A stretch of 64,000 nt of DNA. It comes from Archangium gephyra (GTDB lineage: Bacteria; Myxococcota; Myxococcia; Myxococcales; Myxococcaceae). A program made the position numbers and the translations under genes. Below, piece after piece: positions 42,053 through 51,222 of the stretch (positions within the stretch are counted from its first letter, which is position 1; each line of letters begins with the position of its first letter). The notes below the pieces were generated by a model. That model ran no database searches and had not been told where the DNA came from. It worked only from the letters and a program-made list of their open reading frames with translations. Location: the NCBI RefSeq assembly GCF_001027285.1, contig NZ_CP011509.1:11618501-11682500 (forward strand), given 5' to 3'.

Positions 42053-43009
42053 CTACCGCTGCGCGGCCCGGGCGAGCCGCTCGGACAAGCGGCGAAGGTG
42101 CTCGATGAGCTCCCGCGGCTCGTGCACCTCGAACTCGAATCCCAGCCACGCGAAGTAGAACGCGAGCGCCTCGAGGCTATCCCCACCCGCGTTCACCAGG
42201 CAGCGCTCCGCATCCAGTTCCTCGATGCGCCCCGCCACCCCGGACAGCCGCTCGGACACAACCCGCGCCGGGGCATGCACCGTCACACGCGCGCGGAACC
42301 GGTACGCCTCCGTCGAGACCGCTTGCGAGACATAGGCGGCCACATCCTCGGACGGTAGCGGGCGGGGCTTGAAGGAGCGTCCGGTCCTCGGCTTCGGACC
42401 GATACGGTCCACCCGGAAGGTCCGCCACCCCTCCCGGTCGAGGTCATACGCGAGCAGGTACCACCGGGAGCTGGTGTGCACGAGGTGGTAGGGCTCGACG
42501 GACCGCGTGCTCGCCGTGCCCTCGCGGCTGCTGTAATCGAACCGCAGCACCTCCGAGTCGCGGCACGCATTGGCGATCACCGCCAGCGCCTCGGCATCCA
42601 CCCGGGGCGCCGCGTCGCCGAGCCGCACGCTCACGGCCTGGAGGGCATTCACCCGCCGCCGGAGCCGCTTCGGCAGCACCTGCTCCAGCTTCCCGAGCGC
42701 CCGCACCGCGGCCTCCTCCAACCCCTTCACCGGCCCGCTCGCGGCCACGCGCAGCCCCACCGCGACGGCGACGGCCTCCTCGTCCTCCAACGGAAGCGGG
42801 GGCAGCTCCTTCCCGGCGCCCAGCTGATACCCGCCGCCGACCCCCGCGGCCGCGTGCACCGGGTACCCGAGGCTCCGCAACCGGTCCACATCCCTGCGGA
42901 CGCTGCGCTCGGTCACCCCGAGCTCGCGCGCCAGGTCCCCGCCGGCCCAGAAGCGCCGGGACTGCAACAGGGACAGGACCTTGAGCAGCCGGGCGGACGT
43001 CTGGACCAC
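42053..43009 (-). CDS. YafY-family transcriptional regulator (HTH plus WYL domain)
   Basis: A 318-aa regulator. The N-terminal winged helix (about 5-60) includes DLARELGVTERSVRRDVDRL. The WYL domain has the name motif RWYLLAYD and the adjoining FRVDRIG; the WCX-type C-terminal extension follows (FRARVTVHAP). WYL domains bind small molecules or nucleic acid ligands. The start is GTG 43009 with GAGGAGG upstream. It is divergent from the GFA-family gene with a 109-nt gap, so it probably controls that gene and itself. Confidence 0.9.
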   Translation of the reverse strand: MVQTSARLLKVLSLLQSRRFWAGGDLARELGVTERSVRRDVDRLRSLGYPVHAAAGVGGGYQLGAGKELPPLPLEDEEAVAVAVGLRVAASGPVKGLEEAAVRALGKLEQVLPKRLRRRVNALQAVSVRLGDAAPRVDAEALAVIANACRDSEVLRFDYSSREGTASTRSVEPYHLVHTSSRWYLLAYDLDREGWRTFRVDRIGPKPRTGRSFKPRPLPSEDVAAYVSQAVSTEAYRFRARVTVHAPARVVSERLSGVAGRIEELDAERCLVNAGGDSLEALAFYFAWLGFEFEVHEPRELIEHLRRLSERLARAAQR

Positions 43010-43118
43010 GGTACGCCTCCTCTCATCGCGGACCGAATCTGTCCGCGACCCTTCCTACCTTCTCTTCATCACACGGGCGAGCCCCGCCGGCCCGCCCAGC
43101 ACCGAGGAGCATCCCGCC

Positions 43119-43574
43119 ATGAGCCACTCCGCCTCCGCGCAGACCACCACCCCCCCTGGCCTCAAGACGTACAAGGGCAGCTGCCAGTGCGGCGCCGTGC
43201 GCTTCGAAGTGGACTTCGACCCGAGCCAGGGGACGACCCGGTGCAACTGCACCATCTGCACCAAGACGGCGTGGTGGGGCATCAACGTGAAGCCGGCGGC
43301 CTTCCGTCTCCTGTCCGGGAAGGAGGTCCTGGGCGACTACTCGCGGTCCGAGGCCTCGCATGCCCGGTTCTGCAAGGTGTGCGGAATCCGCGCCTTCGGG
43401 CACGGGCACATCCCGGAGATGGGCGGGGATTACTCCGCGGTGAACGCGAACTGCCTGGATGGCGCCGACCTGTCTGGCATCCAGGTCACCTACCTCGACG
43501 GGCTCCACGACACCTGGGAGCAGCTCGCCGTGGCGCCGTACGTGAGCCCCTTCTCCGCCGCGATGCGCGCCTGA
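43119..43574 (+). CDS. GFA-family zinc-binding protein
   Basis: A 151-aa protein of the glutathione-dependent formaldehyde-activating (GFA/CENP-V) fold. Cysteines for two zinc sites are present: GSCQCGAV, RCNCTICTK and FCKVCGIRAFG. True formaldehyde-activating activity is established for only some members, so a general GFA label is safer. ATG 43119 has GAGGAG 9 nt upstream. It is divergent from the WYL regulator gene, a frequent pairing, and convergent with a cyclase gene. Confidence 0.88.
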   Translation: MSHSASAQTTTPPGLKTYKGSCQCGAVRFEVDFDPSQGTTRCNCTICTKTAWWGINVKPAAFRLLSGKEVLGDYSRSEASHARFCKVCGIRAFGHGHIPEMGGDYSAVNANCLDGADLSGIQVTYLDGLHDTWEQLAVAPYVSPFSAAMRA

Positions 43575-43589
43575 GCGCGGAAGCCGCCC

Positions 43590-44825
43590 TCATGCCGTGG
43601 CGCGGAGCGCCTTGCTGGCCGGGACGAAGGTGGCCACGGGCTCCTTCTTGCCGGCCACCGGGAGCGGCGCCGCGGCCTCGAAGTGGAACTCGCCGCCGCA
43701 GCGCGCCAGGGTGGCCTCGGACACGAGCATGGGCACGCCCACCTTCTTCGTCAGCCCCTCGATGCGGCTGGCGAGGTTCACCGCGTCCCCAATGACCGTG
43801 TACTCGCGCCGCTGCTCCGGGCCCACGTCCCCCACCACCACCCGGCCCGTGTGGATGCCGATACCGATGCGCAACGGCTCCTCGCCCCGGACGCGGCGCT
43901 CGGCGTTGAGCGTCTCCAGCGCGTCCAGCATGGCCAGCCCGCACGCCACCGCCGCCTGCGGATGTCCCGCCATCTCCAGCGGCGCGCCGAAGTAGGCGAG
44001 AATCCCATCGCCGATGAACTTGTCGAGCGTGCCCCCGTGGCGGAACACCACCTCCACCATGTGCGACAGGTACTCGTTGAGCAGGCGCACCACCTGGGGG
44101 CTCTCCAGCTGCTCGGACATGGCGGTGAAGCCGCGGATGTCGGCGAAGAGCAGCGTCACCTCGCGGTGCTCGCCCATGGACTCGTTGGTGCCGCGCTCGG
44201 CGATGCGGCGGGCCACCTCGGGCGAGAAGTAGCGGCCCAGGCGGTTGCGGCGGATCTCCTCCCGGCTCACCTCGCGCACGAGCCCGCGCACCTGACGGCT
44301 GGCCAGCGAGGAGATGGCCGCGACGATGAGCAGCACCAGCACCACGCCCGAGGCCCGGCCCGGCGTGAGGAACTCCAGGCGCGACATCAGCACCAGTTGC
44401 AGGAGGCACGCGAGCACGGTGGCGGCGCCCACGCTCTCATACGAGTCGCTCAGCGTCGCCACGCCCATCACCAGGCAACCGGCGACGCAGACCGTCAGTC
44501 CGACCGTGAAGGCATTGTCCGGCGAGGAGTCCAGCCCCAGGAACTGGATGAAGAAGAAGAGGGGCATGTCCACCAGCGTCAGGCCCAGCTCCGGCCGCCG
44601 CAGCAGCACCGGGAAGAACCCGCTGCCGAGCAACAACCCCACCGCGAGCAGCAGGTGGAAGGCCACCGCCTTGAGGGGCACGCTCCAGTCGAACAGGAAG
44701 GCCACCAGCCACCAGGCCAGCACCGCCTGGACGCGCAGGCGGTACGTCCAGCGCCCCACCCGGGCGCGCTGCGCATCGAACCGCTGCTGGAGGAGCTCGT
44801 CGAACCGGGAGGAATCCGAGGACAC
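43590..44825 (-). CDS. Membrane class III adenylate/guanylate cyclase (downstream copy)
   Basis: A 411-aa protein. Five or six membrane helices occupy about 25-185, then a HAMP-less linker with [19 protein letters not shown] leads to the class III cyclase domain (about 225-400). Metal-binding Asp residues lie in LFADIRGFT and in [20 protein letters not shown] follows. The substrate pocket was not resolved, so cAMP is the default. GTG 44825 is chosen because it aligns with the paralog's N-terminus; GTG 44873 would overlap that gene. It is a tandem paralog of the gene at 44860-46098, with an 88-nt identical stretch. Confidence 0.88.
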   Translation of the reverse strand: MSSDSSRFDELLQQRFDAQRARVGRWTYRLRVQAVLAWWLVAFLFDWSVPLKAVAFHLLLAVGLLLGSGFFPVLLRRPELGLTLVDMPLFFFIQFLGLDSSPDNAFTVGLTVCVAGCLVMGVATLSDSYESVGAATVLACLLQLVLMSRLEFLTPGRASGVVLVLLIVAAISSLASRQVRGLVREVSREEIRRNRLGRYFSPEVARRIAERGTNESMGEHREVTLLFADIRGFTAMSEQLESPQVVRLLNEYLSHMVEVVFRHGGTLDKFIGDGILAYFGAPLEMAGHPQAAVACGLAMLDALETLNAERRVRGEEPLRIGIGIHTGRVVVGDVGPEQRREYTVIGDAVNLASRIEGLTKKVGVPMLVSEATLARCGGEFHFEAAAPLPVAGKKEPVATFVPASKALRATA

Positions 44826-44859
44826 GGGAGCCCCAGGGTAGACCACCTCCCCCGTCGCG

Positions 44860-46098
44860 TCACCCCGTGGCACGGAGCGCCTTGCGGACCGGGACGAAGG
44901 TGGCCACCGGCTCGCTCTTGCCGGCCACCGGGAGCGGCGCCGCGGCCTCGAAGCGGAACTCCTCGCCGCACCGCTCGCGCGTGGCCTCGGACACGAGCAG
45001 GGACACCCCCACCTTCTTCGTCAGCCCCTCGATGCGGCTGGCCAGGTTCACCGCGTCTCCAATGACCGTGTACTCGCGCCGCTGCTCGGGGCCCACGTCT
45101 CCCACCACGACGCTGCCCGTGTGCAGCCCGATGCCGATGCTCAGGGGCTCCTCGCCCCGGGCGCGGCGCTCGGCGTTGAGCACCTCCAGCGCGTCCAGCA
45201 TGGCCAGCCCGCACGCCACCGCCGCCTGCGGGTGCCCCGTCAGCTCCAGCGGCGCGCCGAAGTAGGCGAGAATCCCATCGCCGATGAACTTGTCGAGCGT
45301 GCCCCCGTGGCGGAACACCACCTCCACCATGCGCGCCAGGTACTCGTTGAGCAGGCGCACCACCTGGGGGCTCTCCATGCGCTCGGACATGGAGGTGAAG
45401 CCGCGGATGTCGGCGAAGAGCAACGTCACCTCGCGGTGCTCGCCCTGGGCGCCGTCGGAGGCGGCGCCGGCCTGGAGGATGCGGCGGGCCACCTCGGGCG
45501 AGAAGTAGCGGCCCAGGCGCGTGCGGTGCGTCTGCTCCTGGGACACCTCGAGCACCAGCTTGTACATCTGCCGGCGCATGTACTGCGCCGCCACGGCCGC
45601 CAGGACGAGCACCAGGGCCACGCCCGGAAGGTTGTCCGCCACGCTCCGGCCCGTCTGTTGGACAAGCGCCGTCTCCAGGCCGATGCCGAGCAGGGTGGCC
45701 AGGGCCAGTGCCACGCGCGAGCCACCCAGCAGGGCCATCAGCATCACCAGGATGATGTAGACGCCCACCGTGACGCCGGAGAGCACCTGGCCGTTGATGG
45801 AGGAGGCCGCCGCCGGGGCCTGGATGACGTAGACGGCGGGCATGTCGAGCACCAGCACGGCGAGCTCTGGCCTGTGGCGCAGCAGCGGGACGAAGCGAAG
45901 GCCCGCCCACAAGGCCAGGGAGATGAGCACGTAGGCGCCCACGCTCGTGAGGTGCATGGTCCAGTCGAAGACGAACGCACAGGTGAGCCAGCCCAGGGCA
46001 CCCAGGGCACGGAAGCGGTACACCCAACGCCCCATGCGCACGCGTTGTGCGTCGAGCCGCTGGCGAAGGATGTCGTCGAGGACGGACTCGGTGGACAC
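44860..46098 (-). CDS. Membrane class III adenylate/guanylate cyclase (upstream copy)
   Basis: A 412-aa paralog of the next gene, with the same plan: helices at about 25-185, linker [17 protein letters not shown] and catalytic domain with [27 protein letters not shown] and VNLASRIEG. The membrane parts have diverged far more than the catalytic parts, so the two probably sense different cues but make the same nucleotide. The start is GTG 46098. It lies 73 nt from the divergent YdjM-like gene, and the downstream cyclase starts 35 nt after its stop. Confidence 0.88.
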   Translation of the reverse strand: MSTESVLDDILRQRLDAQRVRMGRWVYRFRALGALGWLTCAFVFDWTMHLTSVGAYVLISLALWAGLRFVPLLRHRPELAVLVLDMPAVYVIQAPAAASSINGQVLSGVTVGVYIILVMLMALLGGSRVALALATLLGIGLETALVQQTGRSVADNLPGVALVLVLAAVAAQYMRRQMYKLVLEVSQEQTHRTRLGRYFSPEVARRILQAGAASDGAQGEHREVTLLFADIRGFTSMSERMESPQVVRLLNEYLARMVEVVFRHGGTLDKFIGDGILAYFGAPLELTGHPQAAVACGLAMLDALEVLNAERRARGEEPLSIGIGLHTGSVVVGDVGPEQRREYTVIGDAVNLASRIEGLTKKVGVSLLVSEATRERCGEEFRFEAAAPLPVAGKSEPVATFVPVRKALRATG

Positions 46099-46171
46099 GA
46101 GCGGGAGAGGCTAGTCCAGTGCCCGCGCGTTCTCCAGCGGGCGGCGGTGTTGGACTATCCTCGGGCCTCCA

Positions 46172-46705
46172 ATGGCGAGCTTCGGTCATGTCGCGGTGGG
46201 AATGGCGCTCGGACGCCTGGGTGTGGGGCAGGCGTCCCCGAGGCGCGTGGGCCTGGCCATGCTGGGGCTGTCCGCCCTGGCCATGCTGCCGGACGCGGAC
46301 GTCATCGCCTTCGTGTTGAGGATTCCCTACGCGGCGACGTGGGGACACCGGGGGGCCTCGCACTCGCTCCTGCTCGCGGCGGCGGTGGCGCTGGGGGTGG
46401 CGGCCGGGACGCGGCTGGCGCGGGGGCCGGCCGTGAAGGCGGGGCTGCTCACCCTCGCCGCCCTGGGCAGCCACGGCCTGCTGGACGCGATGACCACGGG
46501 AGGCCTGGGCGCGGCGCTCCTCTGGCCACTGGACGACACCCGCTACTTCCTCCCGCTGCGTCCCATTCCCGTGGCCCCTATCGGCGCGGGCATGCTCTCC
46601 CGGCGCGGCCTGTACGTCGTCGTCGTGGAGCTGCTCCTCTTCCTGCCCTTCTGGGCCTACGCCCTCTGGCCGCGCCGCCGCGCCGTCCAGCCGGAGGAAG
46701 GATGA
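46172..46705 (+). CDS. YdjM-like membrane metal-dependent hydrolase (DUF457)
   Basis: A 177-aa membrane protein. HVAVGMALGRL at the start, MLPDADVIAF, then HRGASHSLLLA and GSHGLLDAMTTGG are the conserved His/Asp clusters of the YdjM/DUF457 family, within four helices. The family is called a metal-dependent hydrolase on the basis of these residues; a substrate has not been established. It precedes thpR by 4 nt, so the two are co-transcribed. Confidence 0.83.
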   Translation: MASFGHVAVGMALGRLGVGQASPRRVGLAMLGLSALAMLPDADVIAFVLRIPYAATWGHRGASHSLLLAAAVALGVAAGTRLARGPAVKAGLLTLAALGSHGLLDAMTTGGLGAALLWPLDDTRYFLPLRPIPVAPIGAGMLSRRGLYVVVVELLLFLPFWAYALWPRRRAVQPEEG

Positions 46706-46709
46706 CGCC

Positions 46710-47258
46710 ATGCGCCTCTTCGTCGCCGTCACCCTGGGGGAAGGCATCGAGTCCCAGGTGTCCGCCGCCCTCCCGCGCCTCAAGGCCCTGGCGCCGCACG
46801 CGCGCTGGGTGCCCACGGCCAACCTGCACCTCACGCTGAGCTTCCTCGGAGAGGTGGAGGCCGAGCGGGTGCCGGCCGTGAAGGACGTCCTCACCCGCGT
46901 GGGCCCGGCGCACGCCCCGCTGGTGCTGCGCATCGAGGGGGGCGGCGGCTTCGGCTCGCCGGCCCACCCCCGGGTCCTCTGGGCGGGCGTGGGCGGGGAC
47001 ACGCAAGCGCTGGGGGCCCTGCAGGCGGACGTGGCGGAGGGGTTGAAGCCGCTGGGCTTCGAGCCCGAGCACCGCGAGTACGCCGCGCACCTCACGCTGG
47101 CGCGGGCGAAGGTGCCCCGGGGAGACCGGCAGCTGGCCGAGTGCGTGCACGCGCTCCAGGGCGAGGCGTGGGGCGAAGCGCGGGTGGACCGGCTCGTTCT
47201 CTTCGAGAGCCTCGGCGGCAAGTACCACCCCCGCGCCGAAGTGCCCCTGAGCCGCTGA
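46710..47258 (+). CDS. thpR: RNA 2',3'-cyclic phosphodiesterase (LigT/ThpR)
   Basis: A 182-aa 2H-phosphoesterase. The two catalytic HxTx motifs are both present: HLTL in NLHLTLSFLG (near residue 43) and HLTL in YAAHLTLARA (near 128). The length is normal. It opens cyclic phosphates at RNA 3' ends, with possible ligase activity. It overlaps nothing but starts 4 nt after the YdjM-like gene with GAAGGA upstream. Confidence 0.92.
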   Translation: MRLFVAVTLGEGIESQVSAALPRLKALAPHARWVPTANLHLTLSFLGEVEAERVPAVKDVLTRVGPAHAPLVLRIEGGGGFGSPAHPRVLWAGVGGDTQALGALQADVAEGLKPLGFEPEHREYAAHLTLARAKVPRGDRQLAECVHALQGEAWGEARVDRLVLFESLGGKYHPRAEVPLSR

Positions 47259-47329
47259 GCCCCTGGCATCCCCCGTGCACGGGAAGGCCGGCGGGGCGCG
47301 GCGCTCGCGCCCGAAAGGACGGGGTTTCC

Positions 47330-47950
47330 ATGCGTTGGCTGAAGCTCTCGCTGCTGTCGCTGTCACTCCTGGCCCACACCGCGGCTGGCGCGCCACGCCC
47401 CCTGGAGGGGGAGCTGCGGACGGGGGACCTCGTCTTCCACACCTCGCGCTCCCAGCAATCGGTGGCCATCCAGGCGGCGACGGACAGCCCCCTGTCGCAC
47501 GTGGGGCTGGTGGAGGTGACGCCCGGGGGCGTGTACGTGGTGGAGGCGGTGCAGCCGGTGAAGCGGGTGCCCTTCGCGAAGTGGAAGGCGCGCGGGGTGG
47601 GCGGCCGCCTCCTGGTGCTGCGGCCCGGGCAACTCCCCGAGGCCCAGCGCGAGGCGGCCGTGAAGGAGGCGAAGCGGCACCTGGGCAAACCCTACGACTG
47701 GCGCTTCGAGTGGGATGACCGGGCCATGTACTGCTCGGAGCTGGCGCGCAAGGCCTACTCGGCCGCCGCGGGCGTGGACTACGGGAAGCTGGAGCGCCTG
47801 GGCACACTGAAGGTGAAGCGGCTGGGCGCGGCGCTCCAGCAACGCTATGGCGGAAAGGTGCCCCTGGACCTGGAGCTCATCACCCCGGCGAGCCTCGCCG
47901 CGGACGAGCGCCTCACGGTGGTGCATACCGACTTCCCCGAAGTCCGCTAA
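47330..47950 (+). CDS. Exported YiiX/YebB-like NlpC/P60 cysteine hydrolase
   Basis: A 206-aa protein with a signal peptide (LLSLSLLAHTAAGA). It has the circularly permuted papain-like order of the YiiX group: GDLVFHTS, His in SPLSHVGLVE, then Cys in MYCSELARKAY. Family members act on amide bonds of peptidoglycan, lipids or peptides; the target here is unknown. ATG 47330 follows AAAGGACGGGG. It stands alone between thpR and a MopE-like lipoprotein gene. Confidence 0.83.
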   Translation: MRWLKLSLLSLSLLAHTAAGAPRPLEGELRTGDLVFHTSRSQQSVAIQAATDSPLSHVGLVEVTPGGVYVVEAVQPVKRVPFAKWKARGVGGRLLVLRPGQLPEAQREAAVKEAKRHLGKPYDWRFEWDDRAMYCSELARKAYSAAAGVDYGKLERLGTLKVKRLGAALQQRYGGKVPLDLELITPASLAADERLTVVHTDFPEVR

Positions 47951-47969
47951 CTGCTCAAAAGGAGGCATA

Positions 47970-48047
47970 ATGGGCGGCCATGTCTCCGCGTCTCGTGCTC
48001 CTCGTTGGCTTCCTGGCCCTGCTCGGCACCGGCTGCCGCAACAATGA
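47970..48047 (+). other. Possible overlapping leader ORF before the MopE-like lipoprotein
   Basis: The best ribosome site here, AAAAGGAGG at 47957-47965, is 4 nt from ATG 47970 and 14 nt from the lipoprotein's ATG 47980. Frame 47970 codes for 25 residues in another frame (MGGHVSASRAPRW...) and stops inside the lipoprotein gene. It may be a coupling or leader ORF, or simply an unused ATG. Confidence 0.25.
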
Positions 48048-50286
48048 CGGTGCGGTGAAGCTCACCGTCTCGTACCTGGGCTTCAAACCCGGGTGCATCC
48101 GGGTGGGGGTGAAGGACGCACAAGGCGCGGGCGAGCCGCGCACCACGGAGCTGCCGGGCAAGGGAGAGCCCCGGAGCGGCTCGGTGACGGTGGCCGCCTT
48201 CCGCGAGTCCGGCTGGGGCACCACCCTGACGGTGACGGCCGAGGCCTTCGAGACGCAGTGCACGGGCACCCCGGTGACCACCACCACCGATACGGTGGCC
48301 GTCAACCCGGGCGAGGTGGCCGCGAAGGAGCTGAAGCTGGAGGCCACCGACGCGGACGAGGACGGGTACGTGTCCATGGCCACCGGCGGCACCGACTGCA
48401 ACGACACCCTCCAGGCGCAGCACCCGGGCGCGCAGGAGCTGTGCAACGACCGGGACGACAACTGCGACGGCAAGAAGGACGAGAGCTTCGAGGTGGGCCA
48501 GCTGTGCGACGCGCCCAACGGCTGCAAGGGCGCCTGGACGTGCAACCCCCAGGGCGCGCGCGCCTGCGTGGAGCGGCCGGGCCAGTGGCGCAAGGACGCG
48601 GACAATGACGGCCAGGGCACCCGGACGGGCACGGGCCTCACCAGCTGCACCCAGCCGCTCGGCTACGTGGCCAACGACCTCGACTGCGACGACGCCAACC
48701 CCCAGCGCTACACGGGCGCGACCGAGCTGTGCAACGCGGTGGATGAGAACTGCGACGGCGTGGCGGATGACGGGCTGGCGCTGAACACCGACTGCACGGG
48801 CGAGGGCAGCTGCTCGGGCAAGCGCGTCTGCGGCACGGATGGCGGCGTCATCTGCAACAACCCCAAGCCCACCGTGCTGTACGCCGACAGCGACTCGGAC
48901 ACCTACGGCGCGGCGGACGCGGGCGTGACCAACTGCGGGCCCACCCGCGCCGGCTACGTCTCCAACTCCACGGACTGCGACGACACGCGGGCCAAGGTGT
49001 ACCCCGGCGCGCCGGAGCTCTGCGACACGCTGGACAACAACTGCAACGGCACGCAGGACGAGGGCTACGCCGTGGGCACCACGTGCAGTCCGGGCCAGAA
49101 CTGCCCGGGCGCCACGGCGTGCGCTTCGGACGGCGGCACCCGGTGCGTCTACCTCACCGACCCCGTGAACTACTACCCGGACGAGGACCTCGACAGCCAC
49201 GGCAAGCCGGACGCGGGGGTGCTGACGTGCACGCCGGACGCGGGCTACGTGCCCTCGGGTGACGACTGCGACGAAGGCAACCCCTTCACCTACGGGAGCG
49301 CCCCCGAGCTGTGCGACCTGGTGGACAACAACTGCGAGGGCACGGTGGACGAGGGCAGCGCGTGTCCCGCGGGCGGCGGCACCTGGGTGAGCCAGTCGGC
49401 GACGACCTCGGAGACCTGGCGCTCGGTGACGCTGTGGGGCGATGGAGGCGTCTGGGTGGCGGGAAGCGGCAACGCCCTGCGCTCCCGGCCGCCCGGCGAG
49501 ACGGTGTTCCGCAACTTCGACGGACACTGCGCGGGAGACTGGTACGGCGTCTCGGTGGACCCCGTCTTCAAGTACGCCGTGCTCGTGGGCCAGGGCACCG
49601 CCGTCGCCTACCATGGCCCCACCGACCCGGGTTGCATCACCGGAGGCGCCGCCGCGGACACCCACGCCCGGGGGATCGTCTCCTTGTCCCTGCCCGATGG
49701 GGGCTCCGAGGCCCATATCGCCGGCGTCTCCGTGGCCGACACCGATTTCGGACGCGCGGTCTGGAGGAACCTCGGCGGAGATAGAGCCAACACCATCGAC
49801 ATCGCTCCGCTCACGGACGTCCATGGCATCTCCCGCGACGTGCTGTTCGCCGTGGGGGGATATCCTCCTGGCAAGGGCGCCAGCCCTCGCGCCTACCGCT
49901 TCCGGCCGGACCTGAACGACTGGAGGAGCGAGTTGGTCCAGGACATCACCGACGTGGCGAGCCACCAACTCCGGGGCGTCTGGGTCGTCAACTCCAAGCT
50001 CGCCTACGCCGTGGGGGAGCGCAGTTCCGTGCTCATGTGGAACGGGAGCACCTGGAGCAAGCACTCGTCGCCCGCGGGCGAGGATCTGCTCTCGGTGGTC
50101 GCCTTCGGGAAGAGCTCCCTCTACGTCTCCACGAACAGCGGCAAGGTGTACTGGTACAACGGAAGCACGTGGAGCGTGATGCCCGGCATGAGCGCTGGAG
50201 GCGCCCTCAACGACATCGCCGCCACGCGCCCGGACAACATCTGGGTGGTGGGCAGCGGAGGGCGCATCCTCCACTGGCCGCGGTGA
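47980..50286 (+). CDS. Lipoprotein with MopE-type metal-binding Cys repeats
   Basis: A 768-aa protein with a lipobox (FLALLGTGC, Cys19). Four or five repeats follow between about 125 and 460, each with DCDD-type aspartates and PELCDxxDNNCxGxxDE, the motif named after the copper-binding MopE of methanotrophs and common in myxobacterial surface proteins. Residues of about 465-768 form WSxxx-type propeller blades (VWVAGSGN, YAVGERSSVLMWNGSTWS, IWVVGSGGRILHW). It probably sits on the outer membrane and binds metal or carbohydrate. The only in-frame start is ATG 47980, since TAA lies just upstream. Confidence 0.85.
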   Translation: MSPRLVLLVGFLALLGTGCRNNDGAVKLTVSYLGFKPGCIRVGVKDAQGAGEPRTTELPGKGEPRSGSVTVAAFRESGWGTTLTVTAEAFETQCTGTPVTTTTDTVAVNPGEVAAKELKLEATDADEDGYVSMATGGTDCNDTLQAQHPGAQELCNDRDDNCDGKKDESFEVGQLCDAPNGCKGAWTCNPQGARACVERPGQWRKDADNDGQGTRTGTGLTSCTQPLGYVANDLDCDDANPQRYTGATELCNAVDENCDGVADDGLALNTDCTGEGSCSGKRVCGTDGGVICNNPKPTVLYADSDSDTYGAADAGVTNCGPTRAGYVSNSTDCDDTRAKVYPGAPELCDTLDNNCNGTQDEGYAVGTTCSPGQNCPGATACASDGGTRCVYLTDPVNYYPDEDLDSHGKPDAGVLTCTPDAGYVPSGDDCDEGNPFTYGSAPELCDLVDNNCEGTVDEGSACPAGGGTWVSQSATTSETWRSVTLWGDGGVWVAGSGNALRSRPPGETVFRNFDGHCAGDWYGVSVDPVFKYAVLVGQGTAVAYHGPTDPGCITGGAAADTHARGIVSLSLPDGGSEAHIAGVSVADTDFGRAVWRNLGGDRANTIDIAPLTDVHGISRDVLFAVGGYPPGKGASPRAYRFRPDLNDWRSELVQDITDVASHQLRGVWVVNSKLAYAVGERSSVLMWNGSTWSKHSSPAGEDLLSVVAFGKSSLYVSTNSGKVYWYNGSTWSVMPGMSAGGALNDIAATRPDNIWVVGSGGRILHWPR

Positions 50287-50296
50287 GCGCGGCGTC

Positions 50297-51064
50297 TCAG
50301 GAAGGGCGCACGGCCACGACGAAGCGACGGCGGAACAGGAAGGGCGTGCCGTGCGCGGCCGCCGGGTAGTCCTGGCGCAGCAGGGGGCGGAGGGTGTCGA
50401 GGAAGGCCTGCTCCTCGCCGGGGCCGAGCGCCGCGAGCACCGGCCGCAGCGTGGTGCCCAGCAGCCACTGCAGCACGGCGTCCTCGCCGGGGAGCACGTG
50501 GAGGTACGCCGTCTCCCAGGCATCCACGGAGAGGCCGAGCCCGCTGAGGTGGGCCTCGTAGAAGGCGAGTGACTCCGCGTGCCCGCGGCGCACGGAGGCG
50601 AGCGCGGGGGCGAAGCGAGGGAGCGCGCGCACCTCGTCGATGCGCCGGTGGGAGGACTCCTCGAAGTTGGCGGGCACCTGGAAGGCGAGCACGCCGCCGG
50701 GAGCGAGCAGGCCCACCAGCCGCGAGAGCAGGGCCTCATGCCCGGGCAACCAGTGCAGGGCGGCGTTGGAGACGAGCACGTCGAGCGGCGCGTCGGGCTG
50801 CCAGCGCGCGAGGTCGGCGAGCTCGAAGCGGACGTGCGCGGGAGCGGGACGGCGGAGGGCCTCGGAGATCATCGGCTCGGACGAGTCGACGCCGGAGAGG
50901 CGGGAGCCGGGCCAGCGTTCGGCGAGGGTGAGGGTGAGGTCCCCCGTGCCACAACCGAGGTCGGCGACGAAGCGGGGAGCGGAGACGGGCACCCGGGCGA
51001 GCAGCTCGAAGAAGGGGCGCTTGCGCGCGTCCCGGAAGTGCTCGTACTGCTGGGGATCCCACAT
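50297..51064 (-). CDS. Class I SAM-dependent methyltransferase, trans-aconitate 2-methyltransferase-like
   Basis: A 255-aa methyltransferase of the Tam type. It starts MWDPQQYEHFRDARKRPFFE, typical of Tam. The SAM site is VADLGCGTGDLT (about residues 30-41) with the acidic residue in SGVDSSEPM, and motif LVSNAALHWLPGH follows. The last part matches Tam's substrate cap (PFLFRRRFVVA). Trans-aconitate is the likely but unproved substrate. ATG 51064 has GGAGG 6 nt upstream. It is convergent with the MopE-like gene, 10 nt apart. Confidence 0.87.
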   Translation of the reverse strand: MWDPQQYEHFRDARKRPFFELLARVPVSAPRFVADLGCGTGDLTLTLAERWPGSRLSGVDSSEPMISEALRRPAPAHVRFELADLARWQPDAPLDVLVSNAALHWLPGHEALLSRLVGLLAPGGVLAFQVPANFEESSHRRIDEVRALPRFAPALASVRRGHAESLAFYEAHLSGLGLSVDAWETAYLHVLPGEDAVLQWLLGTTLRPVLAALGPGEEQAFLDTLRPLLRQDYPAAAHGTPFLFRRRFVVAVRPS

Positions 51065-51178
51065 GGCGTGCCTCCGTGAGTCCGGGGCGCGCGAGCCGCC
51101 TCCACGCGTGACCGGGGGACGACGAGGGGTCTCGGTAGCAAGTGGCCCGGCGGAGGAACAGCTCACACCGGGCCACCA

Positions 51179-51209
51179 GGACACGCGAGCACCGAGGCCT
51201 CGCGTGTCC
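51179..51209 (-). terminator. Terminator-like hairpin after the TDAG-repeat lipoprotein gene
   Basis: GGACACGCGAG / CTCGCGTGTCC, an 11-bp perfect stem with a 9-nt loop, 13 nt past the stop of the gene at 51223-51990. No T-run follows. Confidence 0.7.
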
Positions 51210-51222
51210 CGGGCGGGAGGGA

